Source of the DNA: an uncultured Bacteroidales bacterium
GTDB lineage: Bacteria > Bacteroidota > Bacteroidia > Bacteroidales > Bacteroidaceae
DNA: 50,253 nucleotides
Direction of reading: 5' to 3'
Assembly: GCA_902779315.1 (NCBI GenBank)
Contig: CACZBC010000009.1
Span: 1-50,253 of the forward strand
This document shows, piece by piece, positions 32,683 through 42,242 of the stretch. Position numbers and translations under genes: made by a program. Numbering within the stretch: position 1 is the first letter of the stretch; the number at the start of each line of letters is the position of its first letter. The notes beneath the pieces were generated by a model. The model did no database searches and was not told the DNA's origin. It worked only from the letters and a program-made list of their open reading frames with translations.

Positions 32683-34059
32683 TTATCCGCGTCTTTCCAG
32701 ATACGGTAAGGTGTATGGACGACGGTAATCGTAGTAGTAAAGACGGTGAGCAAAGGCTTCCTTGTCGTTTCCGAATGTCAGGGTTGCGGGGTTCCAACGA
32801 ACAGGACGGTTCAGCTCGCGGGCAATGTTGAACAGGCAGCAAAGCGTGTTTGTGCTGCAACCATACTCGACTGGAGCAATCGGATCTTTGTGTTCGCGAA
32901 TGGCATCGATGAAGTTTTGCATGTGTGGTGAGCTTACTTCATATTGCCCGGCAGCAATTTCCTCTTGTTGTTTCTTCAGTTTCGTACTGTCGGAACACTC
33001 GATATATCCTCTCGTAACCTTAAGCCAGCCTTTGTCGCCGATGAACTTGATGCCTTTCGCTTCCTTGTCGTCTGTGAAAGGACGCTCTTGCATGATGATT
33101 CCGTTGGCGTATTTCATCGTGGCATATTCCGCACCATTGTAGCCTTTAGGAATGAATTCGACAGGTCCAAGCCCGTCCATACCGATGGCTGCTTGCGCTA
33201 TGTCATACATGTGAGCGCCCCAGTCGGCAGGATATCCGTTACCCGTCTCTTCGTACCATCGCCAAGCTCCCCAAAGCGTTTCGTTCTTTTCTGGATCGAG
33301 CGTAACGACTGGGCAGATGTCTGGATGGTAATGTATCTTCGGATTGTTAAGCGGTCCGAGCCAAAGGTTGAAGTTAAGATTTTCCGGAACAGGCATTTCA
33401 GGAAGGTCGAAAGGCTTTGGTGGCTCGCCTACTCGAACATAGATTTCCTTGATGTCTCCAAGTGCTCCGCTTTGTACAAGAGCTATTGCCGTTTGGAATT
33501 CCGAGCTGCTACGTTGCTGGCTTCCCATTTGCAGGATGCGATTGTTGGCTCGTACTGCACGTTGAACAGCCAGTCCTTCTGTTATGGTATAGGACAGCGG
33601 TTTTTGTACGTAAACGTCCTTTCCGGCCTGCAGAGAATGTATGGCAACGAGCGCGTGCCAATGATCGGGGGTTGCTATGGCTATGGCATCGATGTCCTTT
33701 CGCTTGAGAAGCTTTTCGTAGCGCTCATATGTGTCGCACCGTTCGGCCATTCCCTTTTCCTTCTGCCACTTGGTAACATAGCGGCGGAAGCGTTCTCTCT
33801 TGATACTGTCCACATCGCAGCAGGCAGCTACCTGAACGCCTGGACAAGCTGCAAAGCTGCGGAAATCGCTGCATCCTTGCTGGCCAAGTCCTACGAATCC
33901 AAGCACGATTCTGTCGCTTGGAGCTACCCTCACGCCATCTATTGTGAAGCTTGGCAAGATCATAAAACCTGCCAAACCTGTTCCTGCAGCAGCAAGGAAC
34001 TGGCGACGAGACATGGATTTGCTTTCTTTCTGACTGATTTGGGGCACTTTCTTTTTCAT
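32683..34059 (-). CDS. TAT-exported Gfo/Idh/MocA family oxidoreductase, second copy
   Basis: 458 residues from the ATG at 34059; the longer frame would run across the -7 element. The twin-arginine signal is SRRQFLAAAGTGLAGF, about 20 residues in from the start. The Rossmann fold shows IVLGFVGLGQQG, followed by IATPDHWHALVAIHSLQAG, VQKPLSYTITEG and MGSQQRSS. The C-terminal domain includes GAWRWYEETGNGYPADWGAHMYD. It resembles the gene at 7665 in architecture but differs in sequence. Probably a periplasmic NAD(P)-dependent oxidoreductase for a sugar or inositol derivative; here no DUF1080 partner is adjacent. Confidence 0.87.
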   Translation of the reverse strand: MKKKVPQISQKESKSMSRRQFLAAAGTGLAGFMILPSFTIDGVRVAPSDRIVLGFVGLGQQGCSDFRSFAACPGVQVAACCDVDSIKRERFRRYVTKWQKEKGMAERCDTYERYEKLLKRKDIDAIAIATPDHWHALVAIHSLQAGKDVYVQKPLSYTITEGLAVQRAVRANNRILQMGSQQRSSSEFQTAIALVQSGALGDIKEIYVRVGEPPKPFDLPEMPVPENLNFNLWLGPLNNPKIHYHPDICPVVTLDPEKNETLWGAWRWYEETGNGYPADWGAHMYDIAQAAIGMDGLGPVEFIPKGYNGAEYATMKYANGIIMQERPFTDDKEAKGIKFIGDKGWLKVTRGYIECSDSTKLKKQQEEIAAGQYEVSSPHMQNFIDAIREHKDPIAPVEYGCSTNTLCCLFNIARELNRPVRWNPATLTFGNDKEAFAHRLYYYDYRRPYTLPYLERRG

Positions 34060-34094
34060 GGTGGTAATGGTTTGTTTGTTGTACTTTGTTGATG

Positions 34095-34125
34095 CAAAAC
34101 TAATAAAAAAAGCGTTATCTTCCAA
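34095..34125 (-). promoter_or_regulatory. promoter of the second TAT oxidoreductase gene (TTG-N20-TAGTTTTG)
   Basis: Minus-strand TAGTTTTG (34102-34095) with a TTG at 34125-34123, 20 bp upstream; the ATG is 35 bp downstream. Confidence 0.6.
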
Positions 34126-34188
34126 AAAAATTCCCAGAAAACATACTTGTTGTGTGCCAACATTGAACGTTCTTTCGGCAAATATGCT

Positions 34189-34196
34189 TATCTTTG
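34189..34196 (+). promoter_or_regulatory. -7 element (TATCTTTG) of gluQ
   Basis: TATCTTTG lies 49 bp before the ATG at 34246; a TTG at 34163-34165 is 23 bp upstream, slightly longer than usual. Confidence 0.5.
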
Positions 34197-34245
34197 TGGC
34201 TGAAAAGTGCTGCCAGGCAGAGCTTTAAGGCAAAAAGAGAACAAG

Positions 34246-35148
34246 ATGATTACGACAGGTCGTTTCGCACCTTCTCCAACAGGAAGAATGCATTTGGGCA
34301 ACGTGTTTTGCGCCCTTCTTTCGTGGCTTTCCGCGAAGAGCAAGGGTGGAGAGTGGCGTTTGCGCATAGAAGACCTCGATCCAGACCGTTCTCGGCGCGA
34401 TTTTGCCCTGCAGTTGATGGACGATTTGATGTGGCTGGGCCTTCCTTGGGATGGGGAAATTGTGTGGCAAAGCCAGCGTTCGGACCTTTATGAGCACTAC
34501 CTCAAGCAGTTACAGGAAACAGGTCTCACCTACCCTTGCTTCTGTTCGAGAGCCGACATTATGGCCACTCAAGCCCCTCACGAAACAGATGGAAGAGTGG
34601 TTTATGCAGGCACTTGCAGAGGAAAAAAACTCGATGAAATGGCGCAAAACAAGCCTTTTGCCACACGATTTATGGTTCCGAACGAGGACATAACATTCCA
34701 AGACGGTCATTATGGCTTGCAGCAAGTCAACCTGGCAAAGCATTGTGGCGATTATGTTCTCAGGAGAAAAGATGGGGCTTGGGCTTATCAGTTGGCAGTC
34801 GTGATAGATGACGCATTGATGGGCATCACGGAGGTTGTGCGAGGACGAGACCTCTTGTTGAGCACCCCACAACAGTTACATCTCTATCAAACCTTGGGTT
34901 TCCACGAGCCTACCTACTTCCATCATCCGCTTTTGGTGAATGAAAACGGGCAACGACTCTGCAAGCGAGACAAATCCCTCGACCTTTCCTATCTTAGAGA
35001 AAAACATAAAAAACCCGATGAAATCGTTGGTTTTCTCGCTTTTCTGGCAGGAATCTTGCCTGAATCGACACCTTCCAAACCCCAAGAACTCCTGCCCCTA
35101 TTCGACTGGCAAAAGGTGCCAAAAGAAGACATCACAGCCTGCATCTGA
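34246..35148 (+). CDS. gluQ: glutamyl-Q tRNA(Asp) synthetase
   Basis: A 300-residue paralogue of the catalytic half of GluRS that attaches glutamate to queuosine in tRNA(Asp). The class I signature is in FAPSPTGRMHLGNVF, and the KMSKS-like loop is CKRDKSLDLSYL. The zinc site of this subgroup is present (CFCSRADI, then YAGTCRG: CxC, Tyr and Cys). It lacks the anticodon-binding domain, which separates it from true GluRS. The start at 34246 (ITTGRFAPSP) is preferred over a GTG 39 bp earlier, which would add a non-family extension. Array G follows after 5 bp. Confidence 0.88.
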   Translation: MITTGRFAPSPTGRMHLGNVFCALLSWLSAKSKGGEWRLRIEDLDPDRSRRDFALQLMDDLMWLGLPWDGEIVWQSQRSDLYEHYLKQLQETGLTYPCFCSRADIMATQAPHETDGRVVYAGTCRGKKLDEMAQNKPFATRFMVPNEDITFQDGHYGLQQVNLAKHCGDYVLRRKDGAWAYQLAVVIDDALMGITEVVRGRDLLLSTPQQLHLYQTLGFHEPTYFHHPLLVNENGQRLCKRDKSLDLSYLREKHKKPDEIVGFLAFLAGILPESTPSKPQELLPLFDWQKVPKEDITACI

Positions 35149-35153
35149 AAACG

Positions 35154-35229
35154 TGGCACGTTACGATTGCAATCATAACACTATACAATTGCAATCGTAA
35201 CACTATACGTTTGCGTTTTAACAACGTTA
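35154..35229. repeat. 22-bp array G (4 units)
   Basis: Cores TGGCACGTTA (35154), TAACACTATA (35176, 35198) and AACAACGTTA (35220) are exactly 22 bp apart. The spacers read CGATTGCAATCA, CAATTGCAATCG and CGTTTGCGTTTT. It fills the gap between gluQ and spmAB stop codons, ending 4 bp before the latter. Confidence 0.9.
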
Positions 35230-35233
35230 CGTT

Positions 35234-36463
35234 TTATCCGAAGAAAATTGCCGCAACTGCAATTGCAGCGATAACACCGCAGATGTCGGTCAGAAGGCCT
35301 GCCATGACGGCGTGTCTTGTCTTGCGGATTCCTACGCTGCCGAAGTAAACGGCCAGTATGTAGAAGGTCGTATCGGTTGCCCCTTGGAAGATGCACGACA
35401 GGCGGGCAATGAAGGAATCAGGGCCGTATTGAGTCATTGCATCGACCATCATTCCGCGTGCTCCGCTGCCAGAAAGAGGCTTCATGATAGCTGTGGGAAG
35501 GGCCGCAACATAGTCCGCATTTCCTCCAAGCATTTCAACAAACTTTCCTAAGCCGCCCACGATGAAGTCCATTGCTCCCGAAGCACGGAAAACACCTATG
35601 GAAACAAGGATTGCGACCAAGTAGGGGATGATGCGGACAGCTGTTTCAAAGCCTCCTTTTGCCCCTTCAACAAAGGCCTCGTAAACGTTTATCTTCTTCC
35701 TTACACCTGCCCCAATAAAGGCCATTATAATGCTGAAAAGCAAGACGTTAGCAACCACAGTACTCCACTTATTCATAGTTTCTTGGTCGACTTGCGTGCC
35801 GAGCCAAATTACTCCACTCACCACAACGCAAATGCCAAGCACGAAAGCCATAATGGCTCTATTGAAGAGATTGATGCGTTGGTACAGGCTTGTGATAATC
35901 ATGCCTGCAAGCGTGGCAATGGCTGTCGCGATAAGAATAGGACAGAAAACGTCCGTGGGTTGGGCCGCACCTGCAACTGCGCGGTAGGTCATCACGCCAA
36001 CGGGGATGATTGTCAAGCCGCTGGTGTTCAGCACGAGGAACATAATCATCGCGTTCGTTGCGGTGTCCTTCTGTTTGTTCAGTTCCTGCATGCCTTCCAT
36101 CGCCTTGAGTCCGAGTGGAGTTGCCGCGTTGTCAAGTCCAAGCATGTTGGCACTGAAGTTCATGAAGATGTGTCCGAAGACAGGATGACCTGCAGGAATT
36201 TCAGGGAAGAGGCGTACCATGAGGGGCGACAACCAACGCGCCAGAACGTTCACCAGCCCGCCTTTTTCGCCTATTTTCATAATGCCCATCCACAGCGAAA
36301 GCACGCCTGTCAGGCCGAGAGATATCTCGAAAGCAGTCTTCGCATTGTCGAACGTGCTGTTCATTATAGCGGGAAATACGTCGGTATTGCCCATGAAAAG
36401 CTGCACCAAGGCAATGAGAAACGCGATGAGGAAAAACCCTATCCAGATGTAATTCAGTACCAT
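35234..36463 (-). CDS. SpmA-SpmB fusion, nucleoside-recognition (Gate) domain membrane protein
   Basis: A 409-residue membrane protein with two Gate domains in one chain: residues 1-200 SpmA-like (FMNFSANMLGLDNAATPLGLKAM), residues 230-409 SpmB-like (AVRIIPYLVAILVSIGVFRASGAM and LPTAIMKPLSGSGARGMM). In sporulating bacteria these are two 'spore maturation' proteins; in non-sporulating Bacteroidetes the fusion is common and its substrate is unknown. It sits at the end of a ctp-ybeY-ruvB transcript, 19 bp after ruvB. Confidence 0.85.
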   Translation of the reverse strand: MVLNYIWIGFFLIAFLIALVQLFMGNTDVFPAIMNSTFDNAKTAFEISLGLTGVLSLWMGIMKIGEKGGLVNVLARWLSPLMVRLFPEIPAGHPVFGHIFMNFSANMLGLDNAATPLGLKAMEGMQELNKQKDTATNAMIMFLVLNTSGLTIIPVGVMTYRAVAGAAQPTDVFCPILIATAIATLAGMIITSLYQRINLFNRAIMAFVLGICVVVSGVIWLGTQVDQETMNKWSTVVANVLLFSIIMAFIGAGVRKKINVYEAFVEGAKGGFETAVRIIPYLVAILVSIGVFRASGAMDFIVGGLGKFVEMLGGNADYVAALPTAIMKPLSGSGARGMMVDAMTQYGPDSFIARLSCIFQGATDTTFYILAVYFGSVGIRKTRHAVMAGLLTDICGVIAAIAVAAIFFG

Positions 36464-36482
36464 AAAGTCTTTTTTTTAGTGT

Positions 36483-37511
36483 TTATGAGAAGAGGTCGCC
36501 TTGAATGTAACCGTCTTTCGTTGGGGAAATCTTTAGATGTCTGTAGGCAAGTTCAGTCACTTCGCGGCCTCTAGGCGTTCGTTTGATGAAACCTTCCTTG
36601 ATGAGGAACGGCTCGTAGACCTCTTCGACTGTGCCTGCATCTTCTCCGACGGCAGTAGCTATCGTGTTGATTCCCACGGGTCCTCCCTGGAATTTGTTGA
36701 TGATGGTGGTCAGGATCTTGTTGTCTATCTCGTCGAGACCATAGCGATCTATGTTGAGAGCCTCAAGCGCGATACGAGCTATATCGAGGTCAATCCGACC
36801 GTTTCCCTTGACTTGTGCGAAGTCACGAACGCGTCTGAGCAGAGCGTTGGCTATTCGAGGTGTTCCACGACTGCGGCTTGCAATCTCGCCGGCTGCTTCG
36901 AAATCGATGGGCACACCAAGGATCTTGCTCGAGCGCATCACAATCTTCTGCAAAGTGTCGGCATCGTAGTATTCGAGATGCATGTTGATGCCGAAACGAG
37001 CTCGCAAGGGTGCCGTGAGCAAGCCGCTCCTCGTGGTTGCTCCCACCAAAGTGAATGGCGCCAGATCTATCTGTATGCTTCGTGCAGAAGGGCCTTTGTC
37101 GATCATGATGTCAATGCGGTAATCCTCCATCGCACTATAGAGATATTCCTCTACGATGGGCGAGAGACGATGTATTTCGTCGATGAAAAGGACATCGTTC
37201 GGCTCGAGAGATGTGAGGATGCCTGCAAGGTCACCGGGTTTGTCGAGCACAGGTCCGCTCGTCAGCTTGAAGCCGACTCCCAGCTCGTTGGCAATGATGT
37301 TGGACAACGTGGTCTTACCAAGTCCTGGAGGGCCATGCAGAAGTGTGTGGTCGAGGGGTTCTCCGCGATACTTCGCAGCCTCGACAAAGATGCGCAGGTT
37401 CTCGACAACTTTCTGTTGTCCGCTAAAGTCTTCGAAGCACAAAGGTCGGAGTGCGTTCTCGAAGTCCTTTTCTTTCTGGCGTCCTTCTTGTCTTATGTCG
37501 AAATCTTCCAT
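36483..37511 (-). CDS. ruvB: Holliday junction branch migration ATPase RuvB
   Basis: The hexameric DNA motor of the RuvAB complex, 342 residues. Walker A is [13 protein letters not shown], Walker [12 protein letters not shown], sensor 1 [10 protein letters not shown], arginine-finger and sensor 2 regions [13 protein letters not shown] and [14 protein letters not shown]; the C-terminal winged helix holds [17 protein letters not shown]. The length is standard. ruvA and ruvC are not in the window. The gene starts 5 bp after ybeY. Confidence 0.96.
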   Translation of the reverse strand: MEDFDIRQEGRQKEKDFENALRPLCFEDFSGQQKVVENLRIFVEAAKYRGEPLDHTLLHGPPGLGKTTLSNIIANELGVGFKLTSGPVLDKPGDLAGILTSLEPNDVLFIDEIHRLSPIVEEYLYSAMEDYRIDIMIDKGPSARSIQIDLAPFTLVGATTRSGLLTAPLRARFGINMHLEYYDADTLQKIVMRSSKILGVPIDFEAAGEIASRSRGTPRIANALLRRVRDFAQVKGNGRIDLDIARIALEALNIDRYGLDEIDNKILTTIINKFQGGPVGINTIATAVGEDAGTVEEVYEPFLIKEGFIKRTPRGREVTELAYRHLKISPTKDGYIQGDLFS

Positions 37512-37516
37512 ATTGA

Positions 37517-37927
37517 TTATAGTGCGTTAAGGGCTTTGTCTTCAGCATTTTGCATCTGTTGTCTTTCCTCGTCCGTCTTGTCGCGAAGGCCGCAGAGATG
37601 CAGGAGTCCGTGAATGATGACACGTCGAAGTTCCTCATCGAATGTGGCTCCAAACTTCTCGGCATTCGTCTTGACGGTATCGAGGCTGATGTATATGTCG
37701 CCGCTCAGAGCGTCGTCTTCGCTATAGTCAAAGCCGATGTGGTCGGTATAGTAGTCGTGTCCGATGAACCGACGGTTGATGTCGAGCATAGTTTCGTCGT
37801 CCACGAAGATGTAGTTGATGTCGCCCACTACCTTATTATATGTGGCAGCTGTGCTTTTCACCCAAGCCGAGACCTCTGTCTCGACGATGTTCGGCATCTC
37901 TACGTTTATGGTGTTGTAGGTAATCAT
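37517..37927 (-). CDS. ybeY: rRNA maturation endoribonuclease YbeY
   Basis: A 136-residue zinc-dependent protein for 16S rRNA 3' maturation and ribosome quality control. The metal-binding motif reads [11 protein letters not shown]: the first two His are in place while the third ligand position carries Asp, as I recall for other Bacteroidetes members. Its ATG overlaps the ctp stop by four bases (ATGA). Confidence 0.9.
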   Translation of the reverse strand: MITYNTINVEMPNIVETEVSAWVKSTAATYNKVVGDINYIFVDDETMLDINRRFIGHDYYTDHIGFDYSEDDALSGDIYISLDTVKTNAEKFGATFDEELRRVIIHGLLHLCGLRDKTDEERQQMQNAEDKALNAL

Positions 37928-39528
37928 TCAGTCTGAAGGAGTTCGACAGCCTTTCTGACGACTTCATCGTCGGCATAGATGATGGCAAAGTACTCGCTCA
38001 TGTCCCACAAATCCCGTGCCACAAGTCCTTTCACGATGCGTCGTATGTTGTCTGTCGTCTTCTGTCGTTCCTCGTCATCTTGCGGCTTGATGTTCTGCTT
38101 TTCGCCTTCTGCAAAGATGTCGTCGACGATTTCCTGAGGCAGTTCGAACTCTTTTTTGAACTGTTCGAAGCTCGGATAAGCCTTCTTCAGCTTCTTCCGA
38201 TTCTTGTCCATATATTTGAGGTTCGCATTGATGATGACGCTTTTGGCGGACAATTCGCGATAGCATCTTGCATACTTTGTAGTGTCGAGAGGAACGAAAT
38301 AGTCAGGCATGATTCCGCCTCCGCCATAAACTGTGCGGCCTTTCCGAAGGGTTTGATAGCGCAGAGAATCGGGGAAGTGGATGCTGTCCTCGTTCGTCAG
38401 TTCGCCTTTATTATAGCGATTGATGACGTCTCGGGCATAGTCGAGGCTCTTTCCTTTCTCGTAGGGTTTCTGAATGCTACGGCCAGAAGGGGTGTAGTAG
38501 CGGGCTGTGGTGAGTCGGATCATACTGCCGTCTGGCATATCGAACGGGCGTTGGACGAGGCCTTTGCCAAAGGAACGGCGTCCCACAACGATGCCTCTGT
38601 CCTGATCTTGGATGGCTCCGGAAAGGATTTCGGCTGCCGAAGCGCTGTATTCATCAATCAAGACGGCCACTTTTCCCTCTTGGAAGCAGCCCCCACCCGA
38701 GCTTCGGAACTCCTGGTTGGGCACGCTTCTGCCCTTCGTATAGACGATCATGTCGCCTTTCGGCAGGAATTCGCTTGCAATTTCGGCAGCTGCGTTGAGG
38801 AAGCCTCCTGAGTTCTGCTGAAGGTCTATGATGAGGTCTTGCATGCCTTCGCCTTTTAACTTCTTGATGGCTTCAACCACTTCATTATGAGTTGCTTGCC
38901 CGAAGTTGTTGAAACGAATCAGTCCGATGGTGGGCGTCACCATATAAGCGGCATCGACCGAGTTGACAGGAATGCGGTCTCGCTTGACATTGAAGCGAAG
39001 TGTGTCCTGAATGCCTCGACGGACAACCCCTAGACGGGCGATTGTCCCTTTAGGTCCGCGAAGCCGATGCATGATTTCCTCGCGGCTCATCTTCACGCCA
39101 GCAATGGCCGTATCGGCAACACTGACGATACGGTCTCCAGCCAAGATGCCCACTTTTTCGCTGGGACCTTTTGGGACAGGCTGTATGACGAGAAGCGTAT
39201 CCTCCAGTATGTTGAACTGCACTCCGATGCCTTCGAAGGAGCCTTCCAAGGGCTCTGTAAACTTCTTGGTGTCCGATGCGTTCGTATAGGCCGAGTGAGG
39301 GTCGAGTTTGGAGAGTATTCCGTTGATGGCGTCTTCTGTAAGTTTCTTGGAATCAACGCTGTCGACGTAGAAGTTGTTTATCATGAAACTTGCCATCACC
39401 AGCTTTTGCATGTTCTTTTCCAGGTCGCTCATCTGGTTGTTGTTCGAGGGCGAATTGCCGAAGCGAATTTGTGCCGAAAGGCTCATTCCCACGAGGAAAG
39501 CGATGGCGGCTAATGTTGTTCTCTTCAT
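37924..39528 (-). CDS. carboxy-terminal processing peptidase (S41 family)
   Basis: A periplasmic tail-specific protease of 534 residues with a signal peptide (MKRTTLAAIAFLVGMSLSAQ). Then an N-terminal helical region, a PDZ domain (FEGIGVQFNI to VVRRG, about 95-180), and the S41 catalytic core with Ser in LIDEYSASAAEIL and Lys in GRRSFGKGLVQ. The start at 39528 is chosen since a 51-codon longer frame would run through the promoter. The C-terminal helical extension (from about 400) is typical of Bacteroidetes members. First gene of the ctp-ybeY-ruvB-spmAB run. Confidence 0.9.
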   Translation of the reverse strand: MKRTTLAAIAFLVGMSLSAQIRFGNSPSNNNQMSDLEKNMQKLVMASFMINNFYVDSVDSKKLTEDAINGILSKLDPHSAYTNASDTKKFTEPLEGSFEGIGVQFNILEDTLLVIQPVPKGPSEKVGILAGDRIVSVADTAIAGVKMSREEIMHRLRGPKGTIARLGVVRRGIQDTLRFNVKRDRIPVNSVDAAYMVTPTIGLIRFNNFGQATHNEVVEAIKKLKGEGMQDLIIDLQQNSGGFLNAAAEIASEFLPKGDMIVYTKGRSVPNQEFRSSGGGCFQEGKVAVLIDEYSASAAEILSGAIQDQDRGIVVGRRSFGKGLVQRPFDMPDGSMIRLTTARYYTPSGRSIQKPYEKGKSLDYARDVINRYNKGELTNEDSIHFPDSLRYQTLRKGRTVYGGGGIMPDYFVPLDTTKYARCYRELSAKSVIINANLKYMDKNRKKLKKAYPSFEQFKKEFELPQEIVDDIFAEGEKQNIKPQDDEERQKTTDNIRRIVKGLVARDLWDMSEYFAIIYADDEVVRKAVELLQTE

Positions 39529-39572
39529 TTTCGTGTGTGATATAAAGCGGTATGTTTTTGCGTTAGCGACGA

Positions 39573-39602
39573 CAAAGTTACAAATAAGCGAGCAAAGAGC
39601 AA
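39573..39602 (-). promoter_or_regulatory. promoter of ctp-ybeY-ruvB-spmAB (TTG-N19-TAACTTTG)
   Basis: Minus-strand TAACTTTG (39580-39573) with a TTG at 39602-39600, 19 bp apart; the ATG lies 44 bp downstream. Confidence 0.65.
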
Positions 39603-39662
39603 AGCGAAAAGACTTTTTTTTGCAGAAAAACCTTTCCCCCACCCTAACCTGGTTTGTAAACA

Positions 39663-39782
39663 ACACACTAGTAAATCGCAAACGTCACACTAGTTAATCG
39701 CCAACGTCACACTAGTAAATCGCAATCGTCACACTAGTAAATCGCAAACGTCACACTAGTAAATCGCAAACGTCAAACGTTA
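39663..39782. repeat. 22-bp array H (6 units)
   Basis: Cores at 39663, 39685, 39707, 39729, 39751 and 39773, exactly 22 bp apart: five are [AT]CACACTAGT and the last is TCAAACGTTA. Spacers: AAATCGCAAACG three times, TAATCGCCAACG, AAATCGCAATCG. It lies between the ompA stop side and the ctp promoter, about 60 bp upstream of that promoter. Confidence 0.95.
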
Positions 39783-39839
39783 TGATTTGAATTGTCCCAC
39801 ATCAGGTTTTCCCTCGCACTTAGTCGACTTCAAAGGAAA

Positions 39840-39869
39840 GGCACGCCCCCTTTTCCTGAAGAGCGTGCC
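39840..39869 (-). terminator. hairpin after the OmpA lipoprotein gene
   Basis: Arms GGCACGC (39840-39846) and GCGTGCC (39863-39869) are perfect and enclose a 16-base loop; on the minus strand TTTCC follows. It lies 32 bp after the OmpA gene stop. Confidence 0.5.
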
Positions 39870-39901
39870 CTTGATTTCCGTATTGGCAGGAAAGTAGTTT
39901 C

Positions 39902-40732
39902 CTATTGGCCGCTTTCTTCGAGCATCTTGAAGAGTTTGTCGAGCTGCGGAGCCATAATGATTTCCGTTCGACGGTTGCGAGCCTTGCCTTCAGTCGTAGT
40001 GTTGACATCGACAGGCTTGAACTCTCCCCTACCACAAGGCAGGATCTGCAAAGGATTCACGCCATAGGTCTCAGTCAAGATGCGAACCACACTTGTTGCT
40101 CGAATCACGCTGAGGTCCCAATTGTCCTGAAAGACAGGCGTTTTGATGGGCACATTATCCGTGTGGCCTTCAATGTAAACATCTATGTCAGTCTGTCGGT
40201 TGAGCACGCCTGCAAGCTTGCCCAGAGCCTCCCTACCCTGCTCATTCACAATGGCTTTGCCCGATTCGAATAGCAACTTGTCGCTCATCGCTACATAGAC
40301 TTTGCCACCTTCTTCGCGAACGGTCAACTCGTCGCTGCTGAAACCAAGCAAGGCATCTTTCACGCTCTTCAGCAGATCCTTCACCTTTTGGTTTTGCTGG
40401 GCGATCATTTTCTGCAGTTCCGCGATAGTCTTTTCACGGTCCTTCAGGTTCGCACTCAGTTTCTGATTCTCATTCTGACCAGTTGCAACCAGTTGTTGAT
40501 AGTTGCGAATACTGTTCTTGAGCAGAGTCGTGTCGTTCAACAGATTGTTTCGAAGTTCGTCGAGGATCGCATAATCGGTTCTGGTCATCCCAAGCAATTC
40601 GGCCAGGCTGTCACGACTGTAAAGAGCAGCCAACCTTCCTGCTTCGGCAATCTCGAACTTCTTTTTGCTAACCACGCAAGATGAGAGCAGCAAACAAGCC
40701 ACTCCAAGCATCAAAATACTCCTTTTCTTCAT
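39902..40732 (-). CDS. OmpA-family lipoprotein with coiled-coil stalk
   Basis: 276 residues: lipoprotein signal (LLLSSC, Cys19), a coiled coil at about 30-125 (LKDREKTIAELQKMIAQQNQK), and an OmpA/MotB peptidoglycan-binding domain at about 145-265 (VYIEGHTDNVPI, LSVIRATSVVRIL, GRGEFKPV, ARNRRTEIIM). It would tether the outer membrane to peptidoglycan. The start is set at MKKRSIL; the longer frame lacks a signal peptide at its front. A hairpin follows the stop. Confidence 0.9.
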   Translation of the reverse strand: MKKRSILMLGVACLLLSSCVVSKKKFEIAEAGRLAALYSRDSLAELLGMTRTDYAILDELRNNLLNDTTLLKNSIRNYQQLVATGQNENQKLSANLKDREKTIAELQKMIAQQNQKVKDLLKSVKDALLGFSSDELTVREEGGKVYVAMSDKLLFESGKAIVNEQGREALGKLAGVLNRQTDIDVYIEGHTDNVPIKTPVFQDNWDLSVIRATSVVRILTETYGVNPLQILPCGRGEFKPVDVNTTTEGKARNRRTEIIMAPQLDKLFKMLEESGQ

Positions 40733-40926
40733 CTTTTTTTCTATTTTGAAAAATTTCCTATTCGCTATTTTATGGTTTAAATCTCTCTGTTCCAAGAGTT
40801 TATCCTCGAAATTGGCTTCTGAGAATCGTTTCTTTTCGTTCGCCCTACCCTAAGGCTTCAAATAATCGATTCTCAAGCGGTCAAAATGTTCCAAACTCTC
40901 GCACCTTCTCCTGCTTTGGTGTTTCG

Positions 40927-41823
40927 TCAGAAGAACTTCACCTCTTCGCCAACCACTTCGCTCAACAACAAGTTTGCCAATCTGCTTGTCCCAAGTCGAA
41001 GCCATTGGTTGGTAAGCCACTTCTCACCAAGCACCTCTTTCACTATTGTATAATAGACGATAGCATCATGAACTGTGTTAAGACCTCCGGCAGGCTTGAA
41101 GCCGATTTGTATTCCAGTCTTGTCGTAGTACTCTTTTATCGCTTGGCACATCACATAGGCGGCTTCTGGAGTGGCTGCAGGCTTCTCCTTTCCTGTGCTC
41201 GTCTTAATGTAATCTGCCCCAGCATACATCGCCAAAAGACTCGCTTTCTTGATGTCTGAAGCGCTTGGAAGCAAGCCGGTTTCGAGGATGACCTTCATCT
41301 TCCTGTCTCCGCAAATTGCCTTCAATTCGCTGATTTCATCGCAAAGAGTCTCATAGTCGCCACTCAAGTACTTGCCCACACTCATCACTATGTCAATCTC
41401 TGTAGCGCCATCTTTCAGGGCGAGGGCAGTCTCGACGGTCTTTATCTCTATCAAGGCTTGCGAAGATGGGAAGCTTCCACTCACGCAGGCTACTTCAACA
41501 CCCTCAACCTCAAGACTTTGGCTCACGATTTTAGCAAAGCAGGGATAGACGCAAATGGTTGCGACATGAGGTAGTTCAGGGTAAGCATCTTCGAACTGAT
41601 TCACTTTTTCTGTGAACGCCAACACACTCTCTTCGCTATCAGTTGTCTTGAGTGTTGTGAGCTCTACGCTGCCCATCAGGAACTTCTTTACTGCCAAAGT
41701 GTCGTTTTCTGGCACTTTCTTCTCGATGATTTCAGCAACCTTGGCTGCTATCTCGCTGTCTTTCAGGTCAGTATTATACTGCGAAAGCATCTGGTCGTAT
41801 TTGCTTTTTTCGATTGTTTCCAT
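40927..41823 (-). CDS. deoC: deoxyribose-phosphate aldolase
   Basis: Splits 2-deoxyribose-5-phosphate into acetaldehyde and glyceraldehyde-3-phosphate. 298 residues; the Schiff-base Lys is in ADYIKTSTGK and the second catalytic Lys in GFKPAGGL. Asp in TEIDIVMSVG completes the active site. It has a longer N-terminal helical region than the E. coli enzyme (259 residues). It follows mazG at 89 bp. Confidence 0.93.
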   Translation of the reverse strand: METIEKSKYDQMLSQYNTDLKDSEIAAKVAEIIEKKVPENDTLAVKKFLMGSVELTTLKTTDSEESVLAFTEKVNQFEDAYPELPHVATICVYPCFAKIVSQSLEVEGVEVACVSGSFPSSQALIEIKTVETALALKDGATEIDIVMSVGKYLSGDYETLCDEISELKAICGDRKMKVILETGLLPSASDIKKASLLAMYAGADYIKTSTGKEKPAATPEAAYVMCQAIKEYYDKTGIQIGFKPAGGLNTVHDAIVYYTIVKEVLGEKWLTNQWLRLGTSRLANLLLSEVVGEEVKFF

Positions 41824-41912
41824 GTTATTTTTGTTAGATGTTGTTCTTTTGTTTTGACGGTTTTATCGTTGTTTGAGTTTAATTTTGTTCTGTTTTCTTA
41901 ACAGTTTTAATG

Positions 41913-42236
41913 TTATTTTAGCTTTGAGTTGGCCTTGTGTCTGTCCTTGTCTCGAGCGGTCTTCTTCTCAATGCTGGCTTCCAAAGCAGCTGTCAAATCG
42001 ACTCCCGTCTGGTTTGCCAGGCAGATAAGCACCCAAAGCACATCAGCCATCTCTTCGCTAACGTCTTGACTTTCACCCTCTTTGAACGACTGTTCGCCAT
42101 ACTTTCGGGCAATCACGCGAGCCAACTCCCCTACCTCTTCAGTCAGACAAGCCATGTTTGTCAGCTCGTTGAAATAGCGTACACCATATGTCTTAATCCA
42201 TTGATCTACACGATTTTGCGCTTCTCGTATCGTCAT
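41913..42236 (-). CDS. MazG-like nucleotide pyrophosphohydrolase
   Basis: A 107-residue single-domain all-alpha NTP-PPase with the metal-binding pairs TEEVGELAR and SEEMADVLWVL. It would hydrolyse a non-canonical or excess nucleoside triphosphate. It is placed 6 bp after dtd in an operon of repair and nucleotide genes. Confidence 0.87.
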   Translation of the reverse strand: MTIREAQNRVDQWIKTYGVRYFNELTNMACLTEEVGELARVIARKYGEQSFKEGESQDVSEEMADVLWVLICLANQTGVDLTAALEASIEKKTARDKDRHKANSKLK

Positions 42237-42242
42237 ATCTCC

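Noticed and set aside
37560-37620. YbeY inactive because the third metal ligand is Asp
   Set aside because: Asp at that position is, as I recall, usual in Bacteroidetes YbeY proteins, so this is not evidence of lost function.
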